DNA of 64,000 nt from Cognatundibacterium squillarum (GCF_014652435.1 NZ_BMYU01000012.1:48011-112010); one strand, 5' to 3'; counted from the first letter of the stretch, positions 36,773 through 46,264 are shown. Translations and numbers: made by a program. The notes: generated by a model not told the origin, from the sequence alone.

Positions 36773-39439
36773 ATGCAACACGATCATCAACATCAGGGCG
36801 GATGCTGCGGCGGCCATCCGGCACCGGAACAGCCTGCGCCCGCCAAACCAGCCAAAGATCCGGTCTGCGGCATGAGCGTGGTACGCGAAGGCGCATTGCA
36901 ATCGCGCTGGCGCGGTGTTGCGTATTATTTTTGCAGCCCGCATTGCCAGACCCGCTTTGATGCGGCACCGGAAAATTTTGTGCAGGCACGCAAAGTGATT
37001 CCGCTGGCAGGCGGTATGAACGCGGTTGCGGCGCCGCTCAAACCAGCCACGCCCGCCAAACCTGAAACAGCGTCCGGCAGTTGTTGCGGCGGACACGCAA
37101 AAGAAACCATGGTCAGCGATGCGCAGGGTGCGCACACCGATCCGGTCTGCGGCATGAAGGTGAATGAAAACAGCCAGCATCAGTGGCAGTATCAGGATCA
37201 GACCTGGTATTTTTGCTGCAACAGCTGCCTGCAAAAATTCAGCAAAGATCCGCAAGCCTATCTCGATCCGCAACGCAAAGCTGCACGCGAAGCCGCCAGC
37301 AAAACGGCGGCGCCGGATGCTGTGTATATGTGCCCGATGGACCCGGAAATTGAACAAATCGGCCCCGGCATTTGCCCGATCTGCGGCATGGCGCTGGAAC
37401 CGAAAGAAGCAACGCTGGAAGAAGATGACAGCGAATTACGCGATATGGAAAAGCGCTTCCGTATCAGCCTGCTGCTGGCCCTGCCTTTGCTGATACTGAC
37501 CATGACCGACATGCTGCCCGGCGTGAACTGGCATCAGCGCATGGGCATGCAAGTCTGGAACTGGCTGCAATGTGCGCTGGCAACGCCGGTCGTGGTCTGG
37601 CTCGGCAAACCATTTTTTGAACGCGCCATCGCATCGTTCCGCAGCCGCAATCTGAATATGTTTAGTTTAATCGGCATCGGCACTGCCACCGCTTATGGCT
37701 TCAGTCTGCTGGCCTTGCTGGCACCGGGTTTGCTGCCGCAAGCCTTTATGGCAGACGGTATGCCACCGCTGTATTTTGAAGCGGCGGCGGTGATCATCAG
37801 TCTGGTGCTGCTCGGACAAATTCTGGAGCTGCGCGCCCGTGCACAAACCGGCAGCGCGATACGACGTTTATTAACGCTGACGCCATCGCAGGCAGTCAGA
37901 ATCGGTGCCGATGGCAGCGCGCAGGAAATTGCACTGAATGAAGTGCAGCGCGGCGATCTGTTGCTGATACGTCCGGGTGCCAGCGTGCCGGTCGATGGCC
38001 GTGTGGTTTCGGGTGAAAGCTATGTTGATGAAGCGATGCTGACCGGCGAACCGGTCGCCGTCAGCAAGCAAGCGGGTGATGCGCTGATTGCCGGAACGCT
38101 GAACCAGCAAGGAAGCCTGCAAATGCGCGCCGAAAAAATCGGCAGCGAAACCCTGCTCGCCAACATGATACAACTGGTCAATCAGGCCAGCCGCTCGCGC
38201 GCGCCGGTGCAGCAACTGGCTGACAAAGTGGCAGGCTGGTTCGTACCGGCGGTAATCCTGATTGCGCTGCTGGCCTTTGCCGGCTGGGCCTTGTGGGGAC
38301 CGGCACCGGGTTTAGCGAACGGGCTGATGGCGGCGGTATCGGTGTTAATCATCGCCTGCCCTTGCGCACTGGGTCTGGCGACACCGATTTCGGTGACCGT
38401 GGGCATGGGGCGCGGCGCATCTGAAGGGATTCTGATTAAAGATGCCGCAGCGCTGGAACAGCTGGGCAAAACCACGACCCTGATTATTGATAAAACCGGT
38501 ACGCTGACCGAAGGTAAGCCTGTGGTCAGCCATCACTGGCTGCACCGCGATGCCGGACAACAGCCGGAGGTCTGGCTGGCACTGACGGCAGCGCTGGAAA
38601 GCCAGAGCGCGCATCCGCTGGCGCAAGCCTTGCTGCGTCATGTACGCGGCCTGCAAGCGGACACGCCGGAGATTACACTCAACGGCTTCACATCGGTGCA
38701 CGGTGCCGGTGTGCAGGCAGACTGGTATGGCCGCATTGTGCGCCTAGGCAAGCCGGACTGGCTGGCGGCGCAAGGCGTGGATTTGCAGCCGGTGAAACAG
38801 GCGATACAAGCCGCGCAGCAACGCGGTGACAGTCTGGCTTTGCTCAGCGAAGGCAAGCGCGTGGTCGCATGGTATGCCTTGTCGGATCAGATCAAAGCCA
38901 ACAGTAAAACCGCAATTGCCGAATTACGTGATGCCGGTTTGCGCGTGATTCTGATGACCGGCGATCACGCCGCCAGCGCACAGCGGGTGGCGACTGAACT
39001 GGGCATCACGGAATGGCATGCCGATGTGACGCCGGAAGATAAATACCGCATGGTGGAACAATGTCAGGCCGCTGGTCAGATTGTTGCGATGGCGGGCGAC
39101 GGTGTGAACGATGCACCGGCGCTGGCGAAAGCAAATACCGGTATCGCGATGGGTAACGGCAGTGATGTGGCGCTGCATTCGGCGCAATGCGTGCTGGTCA
39201 AAGGTGATTTGCAAGGCATACGCAAAGCGATTGCCTTAAGCCAGCGCTGCATGGGCAATATCCGCCAGAATCTGTGGTTTGCATTCGGCTATAACTTCAT
39301 CGGCGTGCCGGTAGCGGCTGGTTTGCTGTACCCGTTCACCGGTTTGCTGCTGAGTCCTATGCTGGCCAGCGCGGCGATGAGTCTGAGCTCGGTATCGGTG
39401 ATCAGCAACGCATTGCGGCTGCGTCGTCAGTCGCTGTAA
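36773..39439 (+). CDS. copA: P1B-1 Cu+/Ag+ exporting ATPase with two YHS domains
   Basis: An 888-residue copper-type ATPase. After a His-rich start come two YHS metal-binding domains, each opening DPVCGM (residues about 24 and 121), and a heavy-metal-binding CPMDPEIEQIGPGICPICGM segment (here CPMDPEI and GICPICGM, about 183-208) instead of the usual HMA domains. The transport site is IACPCALGLATP; DKTGTLTEGKP, SAHPLAQAL and AGDGVNDAPALA are intact. YNFIGVP and MSLSS in the last helices give the Cu+/Ag+ signature. The ATG at 36773 follows GGAGGT; the ATG at 36761 contains that site and is rejected. Confidence 0.93.
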   Translation: MQHDHQHQGGCCGGHPAPEQPAPAKPAKDPVCGMSVVREGALQSRWRGVAYYFCSPHCQTRFDAAPENFVQARKVIPLAGGMNAVAAPLKPATPAKPETASGSCCGGHAKETMVSDAQGAHTDPVCGMKVNENSQHQWQYQDQTWYFCCNSCLQKFSKDPQAYLDPQRKAAREAASKTAAPDAVYMCPMDPEIEQIGPGICPICGMALEPKEATLEEDDSELRDMEKRFRISLLLALPLLILTMTDMLPGVNWHQRMGMQVWNWLQCALATPVVVWLGKPFFERAIASFRSRNLNMFSLIGIGTATAYGFSLLALLAPGLLPQAFMADGMPPLYFEAAAVIISLVLLGQILELRARAQTGSAIRRLLTLTPSQAVRIGADGSAQEIALNEVQRGDLLLIRPGASVPVDGRVVSGESYVDEAMLTGEPVAVSKQAGDALIAGTLNQQGSLQMRAEKIGSETLLANMIQLVNQASRSRAPVQQLADKVAGWFVPAVILIALLAFAGWALWGPAPGLANGLMAAVSVLIIACPCALGLATPISVTVGMGRGASEGILIKDAAALEQLGKTTTLIIDKTGTLTEGKPVVSHHWLHRDAGQQPEVWLALTAALESQSAHPLAQALLRHVRGLQADTPEITLNGFTSVHGAGVQADWYGRIVRLGKPDWLAAQGVDLQPVKQAIQAAQQRGDSLALLSEGKRVVAWYALSDQIKANSKTAIAELRDAGLRVILMTGDHAASAQRVATELGITEWHADVTPEDKYRMVEQCQAAGQIVAMAGDGVNDAPALAKANTGIAMGNGSDVALHSAQCVLVKGDLQGIRKAIALSQRCMGNIRQNLWFAFGYNFIGVPVAAGLLYPFTGLLLSPMLASAAMSLSSVSVISNALRLRRQSL

Positions 39440-39457
39440 ATCATCCTCTGTATTTCT

Positions 39458-39498
39458 GCGGTTTCCGGCGCACTGTGTGGCTGCCGGAAACCGCTTTC
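39458..39498 (+). terminator. Terminator hairpin after copA
   Basis: GCGGTTTCCGGC (39458-39469) pairs perfectly with GCCGGAAACCGC (39483-39494); a short TTT follows. The T-run is weak, but the 12-bp stem is strong. Confidence 0.7.
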
Positions 39499-39618
39499 AC
39501 TACCCCATCCCGCCGTTTTCGTGCCGGACTGCCTGCTCCTCCGTTGTCTTCCTGAAGTTCGCCTGCTACCCGTCTGACGCCCGTTTTTTGCCATTTCCAG
39601 CCGTTTTTGGCCTCAAAA

Positions 39619-39634
39619 ATACCCCCGGGGGTAT
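39619..39634. promoter_or_regulatory. CsoR/CstR-like operator palindrome without a nearby regulator
   Basis: ATACCCCCGGGGGTAT is a perfect 16-bp palindrome of the C-tract/G-tract type used by CsoR-family repressors of copper, sulfide or formaldehyde genes. A second G-run followed by AGTAT lies at about 39686-39697. The 39440-39903 interval holds no supported gene; an open frame on the minus strand (39566-40006) has no family features. Confidence 0.4.
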
Positions 39635-39903
39635 ATAAAAAGCCCCAGCATTCATACCGACAACAAGGCGGTTTTTACGAAAACAGGGGGGAGTATCCGT
39701 TTTTATGATGTTTTTCTTTGGCTGAAGCGCCAACTCAGGCATAGTCAGCGCACTGTTTTCCCATCGCCGGAGTCGCGGCAGAATGCACCCGGCAGCGCAG
39801 CTCCCGCCACTTCTCGGCTGCCATAACCTGTGCCGCAGTCTGTGAGGTAAGCGCAAGCGGTTCACAGGTAAAATAGTGGTTTTTTGCTTAACGGATTGCT
39901 GAC

Positions 39904-40824
39904 ATGAACACTCTGGCCCTCGCTGCCCTGACTTTGCTTGTCCCCGTGTTTGCCAGCGCCAGCGATACGCCAGCCGCAGGGCAAGCCAAACCGCGCGCCA
40001 AAGCACAGCCTGTGTACACGCTGTACGCTGCCGGTGACATTGCCGACTGCGCCAAAAAACCGGCGCTGCAAACCGCAGCCGCGCAAACCGCGAATCTGAT
40101 TGCCGCCGCGCTGGAAAAAGATCCGCAAGCCTTTGCCGTCACGCTGGGCGATAACACATATCCGGTCGGTGCGCCGTCAGAATTCACCGAATGTTATGAA
40201 CCGACCTGGGGCCGCTTCAAAGAACGCACGCTGCCGTCACCGGGCAACCATGATTACGGCCAGCCAAAAGCACTCGGCTACTACAATTATTTCGGTGAAC
40301 TGGCTGGCCCGGACCGGCGCGGTTACTACAGCAAAAAACTCGGCAACTGGACGCTGTATTCGCTGAACAGCCAGCTCAGCGGCAATGCGATGCAAACACA
40401 ATTGCAATGGCTGAAAGAAGAACTGCAAAAGAATAAAAGCCGCTGCACACTGGCGTTCTGGCATCACCCTGCTTACAGTTCCGGCGGTCACGGCAATAAC
40501 AAGCAGATGTGGCCGGCGTGGAAATTACTGGCCGATGCCGGCGCTGATATCGTACTGGCTTCACATGATCACGATTACGAACGCTTTGTGCCGATGAATG
40601 CGCAGGGCGAAGCGGATGAACGCAAAGGCATACGCAGTTTTGTGGTCGGCACCGGCGGTGCGAAATTAACGCCGATGTTTTTCCCGAAAGCAACCACAGA
40701 AATCCGCGACAACAATAACCACGGCGTACTGAAACTGGTGTTGCAGGAAAACAGTTACAGCTGGGAATTTCTCTCCATCCCCGGCGACAATCTGCGCGAC
40801 AGCGGCAACGGCAGCTGCCACTGA
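39904..40824 (+). CDS. Secreted metallophosphoesterase, purple acid phosphatase-like
   Basis: A 306-residue protein with a signal peptide (cleavage near ASA-SD). All five metallophosphoesterase blocks are present: GDIADC, GDNTY, GNHDYG, FWHHPAY and SHDHDYER. The family hydrolyses phosphate monoesters with a dimetal centre; a periplasmic or secreted location is expected. The C-terminal part (GIRSFVVGTGGAKL) matches bacterial alkaline-phosphatase-like proteins. It stands alone after the copper gene, with its own leader. Confidence 0.88.
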   Translation: MNTLALAALTLLVPVFASASDTPAAGQAKPRAKAQPVYTLYAAGDIADCAKKPALQTAAAQTANLIAAALEKDPQAFAVTLGDNTYPVGAPSEFTECYEPTWGRFKERTLPSPGNHDYGQPKALGYYNYFGELAGPDRRGYYSKKLGNWTLYSLNSQLSGNAMQTQLQWLKEELQKNKSRCTLAFWHHPAYSSGGHGNNKQMWPAWKLLADAGADIVLASHDHDYERFVPMNAQGEADERKGIRSFVVGTGGAKLTPMFFPKATTEIRDNNNHGVLKLVLQENSYSWEFLSIPGDNLRDSGNGSCH

Positions 40825-40856
40825 TTCTTTTCAACTGAGCGCTTTCCATCCTGATC

Positions 40857-40882
40857 ACGGTATACAAATTTCTGTATACCGT
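40857..40882. promoter_or_regulatory. Perfect 9-bp inverted repeat upstream of guaC
   Basis: ACGGTATAC, eight bases, then GTATACCGT. It lies between the phosphatase stop and guaC, about 40 bp before a possible -10 element TATACT (40923-40928). The GTATAC half-sites recall GntR-family operators; a weak terminator role for the phosphatase gene is also possible. Confidence 0.45.
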
Positions 40883-41009
40883 TTATCGATTTTGCTGATG
40901 CCAGCGCTCCCCCCGTTCCGACTATACTGAACTACGGCCCAACGGTCTGAGGCATACACGCGCCCCGACCGTCTATTTTCGCGTCTGCCCTACGCATACT
41001 GGAGTCGTT

Positions 41010-42050
41010 ATGCACATCGAAGAATCCCTGAAGCTGGACTTTAAAGACGTCCTGATCCGCCCGAAACGTTCTACCCTGACCTCCCGCGCACAAGTCGAAC
41101 TGGAACGTGAATTTGTTTTCCGTCATTCGCACCGTCATTACCGTGGTGTACCGGTGATTGCCGCCAACATGGATACCACCGGCACGCTGGAAATGGCAAA
41201 CGCGCTGGAACCGCACGGCTTATCCGTCGCTCTGCATAAACATTATGATGTGGAAACACTGGTTAAGTTTTTCACCGGCCTGCAAAACAAATCGGCAGTG
41301 TTTTACTCGATGGGCATTACACCGGCAGATTACGAAAAATTCACCACCGTGATGAAGCAAGCCGGTTCCGCGATTGAATACGTGTGTATCGACGTCGCCA
41401 ACGGTTATACCGAAACCTTTATCGAATTCGTCAAGAAAGTCCGTCAGACTTATCCGCAACTGACCATCATGGCCGGTAACGTGGTCACCGGCGACATCAC
41501 CGAAGAATTAATTCTGGCCGGCGCGGATATCGTGAAAGTCGGCATTGGTCCCGGCTCGGTCTGTACCACCCGCAAAATGACCGGCGTCGGTTATCCGCAA
41601 CTGTCTGCCATCATCGAATGCGCGGACGCAGCACACGGCCTCGGTGGTCAGATTTGTGCCGATGGCGGCTGCGTGGTACCGGGTGATCTGGCGAAAGCCT
41701 TCGGCGGCGGCGCCGACTTCATTATGCTGGGAGGCATGCTGGCAGGCCATGACGAATGCGCCGGTGATCTGGTCGAACGTGACGGTCAGCAATACAAACG
41801 TTTCTACGGCATGAGCAGCAAAGCCGCGATGGATAAATATGCGGGCGGCGTTGCCAAATACCGCGCTTCCGAGGGTAAGGAAGTGCTGGTTCCGTATCGT
41901 GGTCCGGTAGAACAAACTGTGCAGGATATTCTGGGCGGTGTGCGCTCAGCCTGTACCTATGTTGGTGCACACAAACTCAAAGAACTGACCAAACGCACCA
42001 CTTTTGTACGTGTGACGCAGCAACTGAATGAGTCGCTCGGCAAATCCTGA
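41010..42050 (+). CDS. guaC: GMP reductase
   Basis: A 346-residue enzyme, nearly identical in length to E. coli GuaC. It converts GMP to IMP with NADPH, linking guanine salvage to the adenine branch. The catalytic loop [20 protein letters not shown] contains the active Cys, and the start [21 protein letters not shown] is typical of the family. The absence of CBS domains separates it from IMP dehydrogenase. It is a single gene followed by a strong terminator. Confidence 0.95.
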   Translation: MHIEESLKLDFKDVLIRPKRSTLTSRAQVELEREFVFRHSHRHYRGVPVIAANMDTTGTLEMANALEPHGLSVALHKHYDVETLVKFFTGLQNKSAVFYSMGITPADYEKFTTVMKQAGSAIEYVCIDVANGYTETFIEFVKKVRQTYPQLTIMAGNVVTGDITEELILAGADIVKVGIGPGSVCTTRKMTGVGYPQLSAIIECADAAHGLGGQICADGGCVVPGDLAKAFGGGADFIMLGGMLAGHDECAGDLVERDGQQYKRFYGMSSKAAMDKYAGGVAKYRASEGKEVLVPYRGPVEQTVQDILGGVRSACTYVGAHKLKELTKRTTFVRVTQQLNESLGKS

Positions 42051-42091
42051 TCTGTTTTTCGTGTAGTTGGCCGCAATGCGGCTCCCTGCTT

Positions 42092-42123
42092 ACGGGCTGA
42101 CCACATGGTCAGCCCGTTTTTTT
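42092..42123 (+). terminator. Rho-independent terminator of guaC
   Basis: ACGGGCTGACC (42092-42102) pairs perfectly with GGTCAGCCCGT (42107-42117) and is followed by seven T. The rest of 42124-42422 holds no gene and forms the leader of the next gene. Confidence 0.95.
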
Positions 42124-42422
42124 CTGCACAATCTCAGCCAAAGGCTGTTTTCCCGCACAAACTGAGCCGAAAACAACAACTGGCACATAATGTGCTAAAC
42201 AAATTTCCGTATTCCCTGCCCATGATGAAAGAACTGTTGCACCCTGTTTTTTTCCGTGGCACGATATTTTTCAGCACCCGGCTGCGCGCAGTCTGCAGAC
42301 CGGACGCAAGGGAATAAAGCACAGAGAAATAACAACACTGGCAACAAGAATCTTCCGTTTTCAGGCAGACAAGATACACATCCGGCAAGCCAGGATAACC
42401 CGCATTTCGTAAATGGAGAGAT

Positions 42423-43178
42423 ATGAAGAAGGCAGGAGAATACAGCCGCAAGGGCATTCCTTCGCTGGCGATTACGAGTGTACTGGCAGCATGCTTGCTG
42501 ACAGCTTGTTCCAAAGACCCGCAACCACAGGCAGCACCAGAAGAAACTGCCTCTGCACCGGCCAATCCTGACCACCCTACCGGTCTGGTCAAAAATCCGG
42601 TCAAACACGGCCACGTTGCCGATGTGACGCAATGGATGGATCAAGCCGGCACCAAAACCCCGCAACAGATCGCCGCCGAAGAACGCGCTGCGAAAGAAGC
42701 GAAAGAGAAAGCGGAAAAAGCCGCACTGGAAGCCAAAAAAGCGCAGGAAGCCAAAGCCGCACCGGCACCGGCCAAACCTGCCATCCGTGAAACCGTAACG
42801 CCGGTGACACCGGCTCCGCAAGCCGCAGCACCTGCGCCGGTACAGGCTGCGCCGGCACCCGTTCAGGTTGCTGCCGCAGCCCCCGCTCCGAAACCTGCCG
42901 CAGCGGAACCGGAGAAAAGCAATGTGCTGAAACTGGTCAGCAATCCGGCACCGAAATATCCGACTGCTGCAGCGCGTGCCGGCATTACCGAAGGTGCCGT
43001 CAGTGCGCGTTTGCATATCGAACCGGACGGCCGCGTTTCACAAGTGGAAATCCTGAAAGCACGCCCGACCAAAGTGTTTGACAAAGAAGTCATCGCCGCC
43101 GCATCGCAATGGAAATATGCACCAATTGCGAAAGGTCAGACTATCGTGACCGAATTTAATTTCAAATACGATAACTGA
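42423..43178 (+). CDS. TonB C-terminal-domain lipoprotein
   Basis: A 251-residue protein ending in a TonB C-terminal domain (residues about 170-250, PAPKYPTAAARAGITEGAVS then WKYAPIAKGQ). The middle is a charged helix rich in Ala, Glu and Lys, followed by an Ala-Pro spacer. Unlike true TonB it starts with a lipoprotein signal with lipobox LLTAC followed by Ser, which would place it in the outer membrane. The ATG has GGAGA at seven bases. No exbB or exbD is adjacent. It may be an envelope linker rather than an energy transducer. Confidence 0.85.
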   Translation: MKKAGEYSRKGIPSLAITSVLAACLLTACSKDPQPQAAPEETASAPANPDHPTGLVKNPVKHGHVADVTQWMDQAGTKTPQQIAAEERAAKEAKEKAEKAALEAKKAQEAKAAPAPAKPAIRETVTPVTPAPQAAAPAPVQAAPAPVQVAAAAPAPKPAAAEPEKSNVLKLVSNPAPKYPTAAARAGITEGAVSARLHIEPDGRVSQVEILKARPTKVFDKEVIAAASQWKYAPIAKGQTIVTEFNFKYDN

Positions 43179-43257
43179 TACAACAGCGGGAACGCTTGCT
43201 GATCCGGTAACAGTTACCGCAACGCTTCCGTATCGTTCCGGTTCAGTGCAACAGAAA

Positions 43258-43288
43258 CAAAAACAGCCGCAATTGCGGCTGTTTTGCT
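43258..43288. terminator. Bidirectional terminator between the TonB-like gene and cheW
   Basis: A 22-bp perfect palindrome (43262-43283, arms AACAGCCGCAA and TTGCGGCTGTT) is flanked by A-rich sequence on the left and TTTTGCTT on the right. It separates two convergent genes. Confidence 0.85.
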
Positions 43289-43312
43289 TGGCGCCTGGCG
43301 CTTACACAACGA

Positions 43313-43801
43313 TCAGGCTTCCGGTTTCAGCAAGCCCACTTCCGGCAAACGCATGACCTTGATAATGTCGATCAGGATAATCATGCGGCCCTCATCCATC
43401 TGACCGATACCGTCAATCACGTCCGAAGAAAATGCCGTGCCGACTTCCGGTGCCGGACGAATCGCCGAATCCGGCAGACGAATCACATCCGATACCGCAT
43501 CCACCACCATACCAATCACGCGGCCGTGCAATTGCAGAATGATCACCACGGTTTCTGCATCGACAGTGTCCGGGCCGGTGTTAAAGCAAACCCGCATGTC
43601 CATCACCGGCACAATCACGCCGCGCAGATTCAGCACACCTTTCATGTGCGCCGGTGCATTTGCAATCACGGTCACCGGTTCCACGCTGCGCACTTCCTGC
43701 GTCAGCAGAATCGGCACACCGTATTCTTCTTTACCCAGGCGAAACGCCAGAAATTCGCGTTCGGCGACGATGCCGTCTGATGCTTGTTGCTGATCATTCA
43801 T
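43313..43801 (-). CDS. cheW: Chemotaxis coupling protein CheW
   Basis: A 162-residue CheW-domain protein: FLAFRLGKEEYGVPILLTQEV at the start, then NLRGVIVPVMDMR and GMVVDAVSDVIRLP. CheW joins methyl-accepting receptors to the CheA kinase. No other chemotaxis gene is adjacent, so this is an isolated copy and may serve a separate receptor array. It lies 28 bp behind tcdA. Confidence 0.93.
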   Translation of the reverse strand: MNDQQQASDGIVAEREFLAFRLGKEEYGVPILLTQEVRSVEPVTVIANAPAHMKGVLNLRGVIVPVMDMRVCFNTGPDTVDAETVVIILQLHGRVIGMVVDAVSDVIRLPDSAIRPAPEVGTAFSSDVIDGIGQMDEGRMIILIDIIKVMRLPEVGLLKPEA

Positions 43802-43829
43802 ACTGTTTCCGTTTCAAAAAACACATTTA

Positions 43830-44624
43830 TCAGGCCAGACCGGCCAGTTTGCGCAATACATGGGCCACTGCACGCAGCCCGAATGAAGCCGTCACCACCA
43901 CCGCCGAACCAAAACCTGCGCAGTTCAGACCGGTAATGCCTTCTGCGCTGGCAGCACCGGTTTCACAGGCTTCTGCGGTTTCCGGCATGGTCAGCACTTC
44001 CATCGAAAACACTGCATCGATGCCGAATTTATTTTTGGTACCGCGCGGAAAACCGAAATTCTGACGCAGGCGTTTGCGTACCAGCGCCAGCAATGGCTCC
44101 TGCTCGGTGCGCGACAAATCACGAATCTCGATTTTACCCGGATCAGTCTGCCCGCCCGCTGCGCCTATCGTGATCAGCGGAATACCTTTTTCGCGGCAAT
44201 ACGCAATCAGTGCGGTTTTGGCCTTGACGTGATCCATCGCGTCGATGATGTAATCAATCGGTGCATCGCCCAGCATTTCCGGCATATTGTCCGGCAGGAT
44301 AAAGTCTTCGACTTCACGCACCTCGCAAAACGGGTTAATCAGCGCAATACGTTCAGCCAGCGCCGTGACTTTGGCCTTGCCGATGGTATCCGATGTTGCC
44401 TGAATCTGACGGTTGATATTCGATTCCGCGACCATATCCAGATCGATCATGGTGATTTTGCCAATCGCGCTGCGCGCCAGCCCTTCCACCACCCACGAGC
44501 CGACACCGCCCACACCCACTACCACCACATGCGCCTGACGGAAACGTGCCAGTGCATCGGCGCCGTACAGTCTTGCAATTCCGCCAAAACGGCGGTCAAA
44601 GTCGATTTCTGAATCTTGTTGCAT
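43830..44624 (-). CDS. tcdA: tRNA threonylcarbamoyladenosine dehydratase
   Basis: A 264-residue E1-like enzyme (TcdA, formerly CsdL/YgdL). The nucleotide-binding motif VVVGVGGVGSWVVEGLARS, the catalytic-site region around TIGAAGGQTDP and MDHVKAKTAL match the family. It cyclises N6-threonylcarbamoyladenosine at position 37 of tRNAs, using ATP. The start at 44624 gives the family N-terminus with RFGGIARLYG. It is probably co-transcribed with cheW. Confidence 0.94.
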   Translation of the reverse strand: MQQDSEIDFDRRFGGIARLYGADALARFRQAHVVVVGVGGVGSWVVEGLARSAIGKITMIDLDMVAESNINRQIQATSDTIGKAKVTALAERIALINPFCEVREVEDFILPDNMPEMLGDAPIDYIIDAMDHVKAKTALIAYCREKGIPLITIGAAGGQTDPGKIEIRDLSRTEQEPLLALVRKRLRQNFGFPRGTKNKFGIDAVFSMEVLTMPETAEACETGAASAEGITGLNCAGFGSAVVVTASFGLRAVAHVLRKLAGLA

Positions 44625-44785
44625 AATTGAAGTCAGGGAAAATTCAGACTACATTTTACTGGAACTCACCCTGCATTATTTGCCGGGTTGTTCCGCAAGC
44701 ATCGCCGGAGCGGCATTGATGTGTCGCAAGCGCGCTGCGAAGTACTGCTTCATAATGAGAATCTGCTTCTGTGCAAGGAGTTACC

Positions 44786-45325
44786 ATGCCAAATTTGTAC
44801 GATACCGCCCCCGCTTTCGATGAACCGATTGCTGTGATCCGTCACTGCCATGAACGTATCCGCAAACAACTGACCACGCTGGATAAACTGGTCAACTATC
44901 TGCCGGACCGCGGGGTGGATGAAAGCGTACAATCGGCCGCCAAAGCCGTACTCAAGTATTTCGACAAAGCAGCGCCGCTGCATCATCAGGATGAAGAAGT
45001 CGATCTGCTGCCGGCACTGCGCGCCACCGCACAGGGCGATGATGCGCGCCAGCTGGAACAAACCACCGCCACCATTCTGCGGCACCACAAAGAAATGGAA
45101 CGCCTGTGGCAAACCCTGCGCTCCCAGTTAGAAGCGCTGGAAGACGGCTCCGGCTACGATTTATCCGCTGCCGATGTCGAAGACTTCAGCGCGCTGTACC
45201 GTGAACACATGGCGCTGGAAGAAGGCCAGATCGCACCACTGGCGATACGCGTGCTGAGCGAACAGCAAATGCGCGAACTCGGCGCCTCGATGCAGGAACG
45301 TCGCGGCATCGTGCCCGCCACCTGA
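44786..45325 (+). CDS. Hemerythrin-like HHE domain protein
   Basis: A 179-residue four-helix protein with the metal-binding His and Glu residues of the HHE family: VIRHCHERI, LHHQDEEVDLLPAL, LRHHKEMERLW and YREHMALEEGQIAPLA. Such proteins bind a di-iron centre and take part in iron handling, oxygen or nitric-oxide stress. The ATG at 44786 follows AAGGAG; an ATG at 44771 is too far upstream of that site. It lies 31 bp before pdxH, in one operon. Confidence 0.9.
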   Translation: MPNLYDTAPAFDEPIAVIRHCHERIRKQLTTLDKLVNYLPDRGVDESVQSAAKAVLKYFDKAAPLHHQDEEVDLLPALRATAQGDDARQLEQTTATILRHHKEMERLWQTLRSQLEALEDGSGYDLSAADVEDFSALYREHMALEEGQIAPLAIRVLSEQQMRELGASMQERRGIVPAT

Positions 45326-45356
45326 ACCGAATTCAATCTGTTTTTAAAGGAAAAGT

Positions 45357-45992
45357 ATGTCTATAGCTGATATCCGCACCGATTACCAACGCGATCAACT
45401 GACGGAAACCGATGTTGCCGCCGATCCGTTTGCCCAGTTCGCCCGCTGGTTTGATCAGGCGCTGACCGCCGGTGTACCGGAAGTCAATGCCATGACCCTG
45501 TCCACCGTCAGCGCCGAAGGCAAACCGAGCGGCCGCATCGTGTTGATCAAAGATTATGATCAGCGCGGCTTCAGCTGGTTCACCAATTACGACAGCGCCA
45601 AAGGCCAGGATCTGGCCAGCAACCCGTTTGCCTCGCTGTTGTTTTTCTGGATCCCGCTGGAACGTCAGGTGCGCATCGAAGGCCGTGTTGAAAAACTCAG
45701 CGACGCTGAAAACGATACTTACTTTTTCAGCCGTCCGGTCGGCAGTCAGCAAGGTGCTCACGCCTCACGCCAGAGCCAGCCTATCGCCAACCGCGAAGCA
45801 CTGGAACAACAACTGGTAGACGTCGTCGCCAAATTCGGCGACCAGCCACCGCGTCCGGCCCACTGGGGCGGCTACCGCCTGATTCCGGAACGCATCGAAT
45901 TCTGGCAAGGCCGCCCGTCCCGCCTGCACGACCGCATCGTCTACGAAAAACAAGCCGACGGCAGCTGGTCCATCCAGCGCCTGCAACCTTAA
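45357..45992 (+). CDS. pdxH: Pyridoxamine 5'-phosphate oxidase
   Basis: A 211-residue FMN enzyme of normal length. Family motifs include [22 protein letters not shown] for FMN binding, [13 protein letters not shown] and the C-terminal [16 protein letters not shown] with FMN/substrate Arg and Trp. It oxidises pyridoxamine or pyridoxine phosphate to pyridoxal phosphate. A good ribosome-binding site (AAAGGA) precedes the ATG. It follows the hemerythrin-like gene and ends at a strong terminator that also marks the edge of the cassette array. Confidence 0.95.
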   Translation: MSIADIRTDYQRDQLTETDVAADPFAQFARWFDQALTAGVPEVNAMTLSTVSAEGKPSGRIVLIKDYDQRGFSWFTNYDSAKGQDLASNPFASLLFFWIPLERQVRIEGRVEKLSDAENDTYFFSRPVGSQQGAHASRQSQPIANREALEQQLVDVVAKFGDQPPRPAHWGGYRLIPERIEFWQGRPSRLHDRIVYEKQADGSWSIQRLQP

Positions 45993-46015
45993 GCGCCGCG
46001 CCGCCGCTAAAACAA

Positions 46016-46050
46016 AAAAGCCATGCTGTGATGCATGGCTTTTTGTTTTT
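46016..46050 (+). terminator. Rho-independent terminator of pdxH
   Basis: AAAAGCCATGC and GCATGGCTTTT form an 11-bp stem with a six-base loop, followed by TGTTTTT. From 46051 to 46264 I see no gene. Confidence 0.93.
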
Positions 46051-46264
46051 TCACTGACAAATGAACGTCAAAGACACCGAAACTGAGACTCCGGCAGCTT
46101 CACGCCCGCGGCTTGTCACCAGTGTTGCAATGATCAAGCAAATTCCATGTCGGCGCGGAACGCTATAGATTCCACACCTGAGGAGGAATAGTCGACTGCA
46201 GGCATCGCCACGCGCTGAACTGTTGATGATTTTTTTGTACTTTGGGGGAGTCATTATAGGAAGG

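Noticed and set aside
39566..40006. Open frame of 146 codons on the minus strand between copA and the phosphatase gene
   Set aside because: It overlaps the real phosphatase start and the CsoR-like palindrome, and its composition is that of an antisense frame.
42257..42273. TGGCACG resembling a sigma-54 -24 box upstream of the TonB-like gene
   Set aside because: The required GC of the -12 box is missing at the right distance (only T residues), so no promoter is called.
46051..46264. Possible integron integrase or attI at the left edge of the cassette array
   Set aside because: No tyrosine-recombinase motif or open frame of useful length is found; the array reads towards this side, so an integrase would be expected at the other end, where none is seen either.
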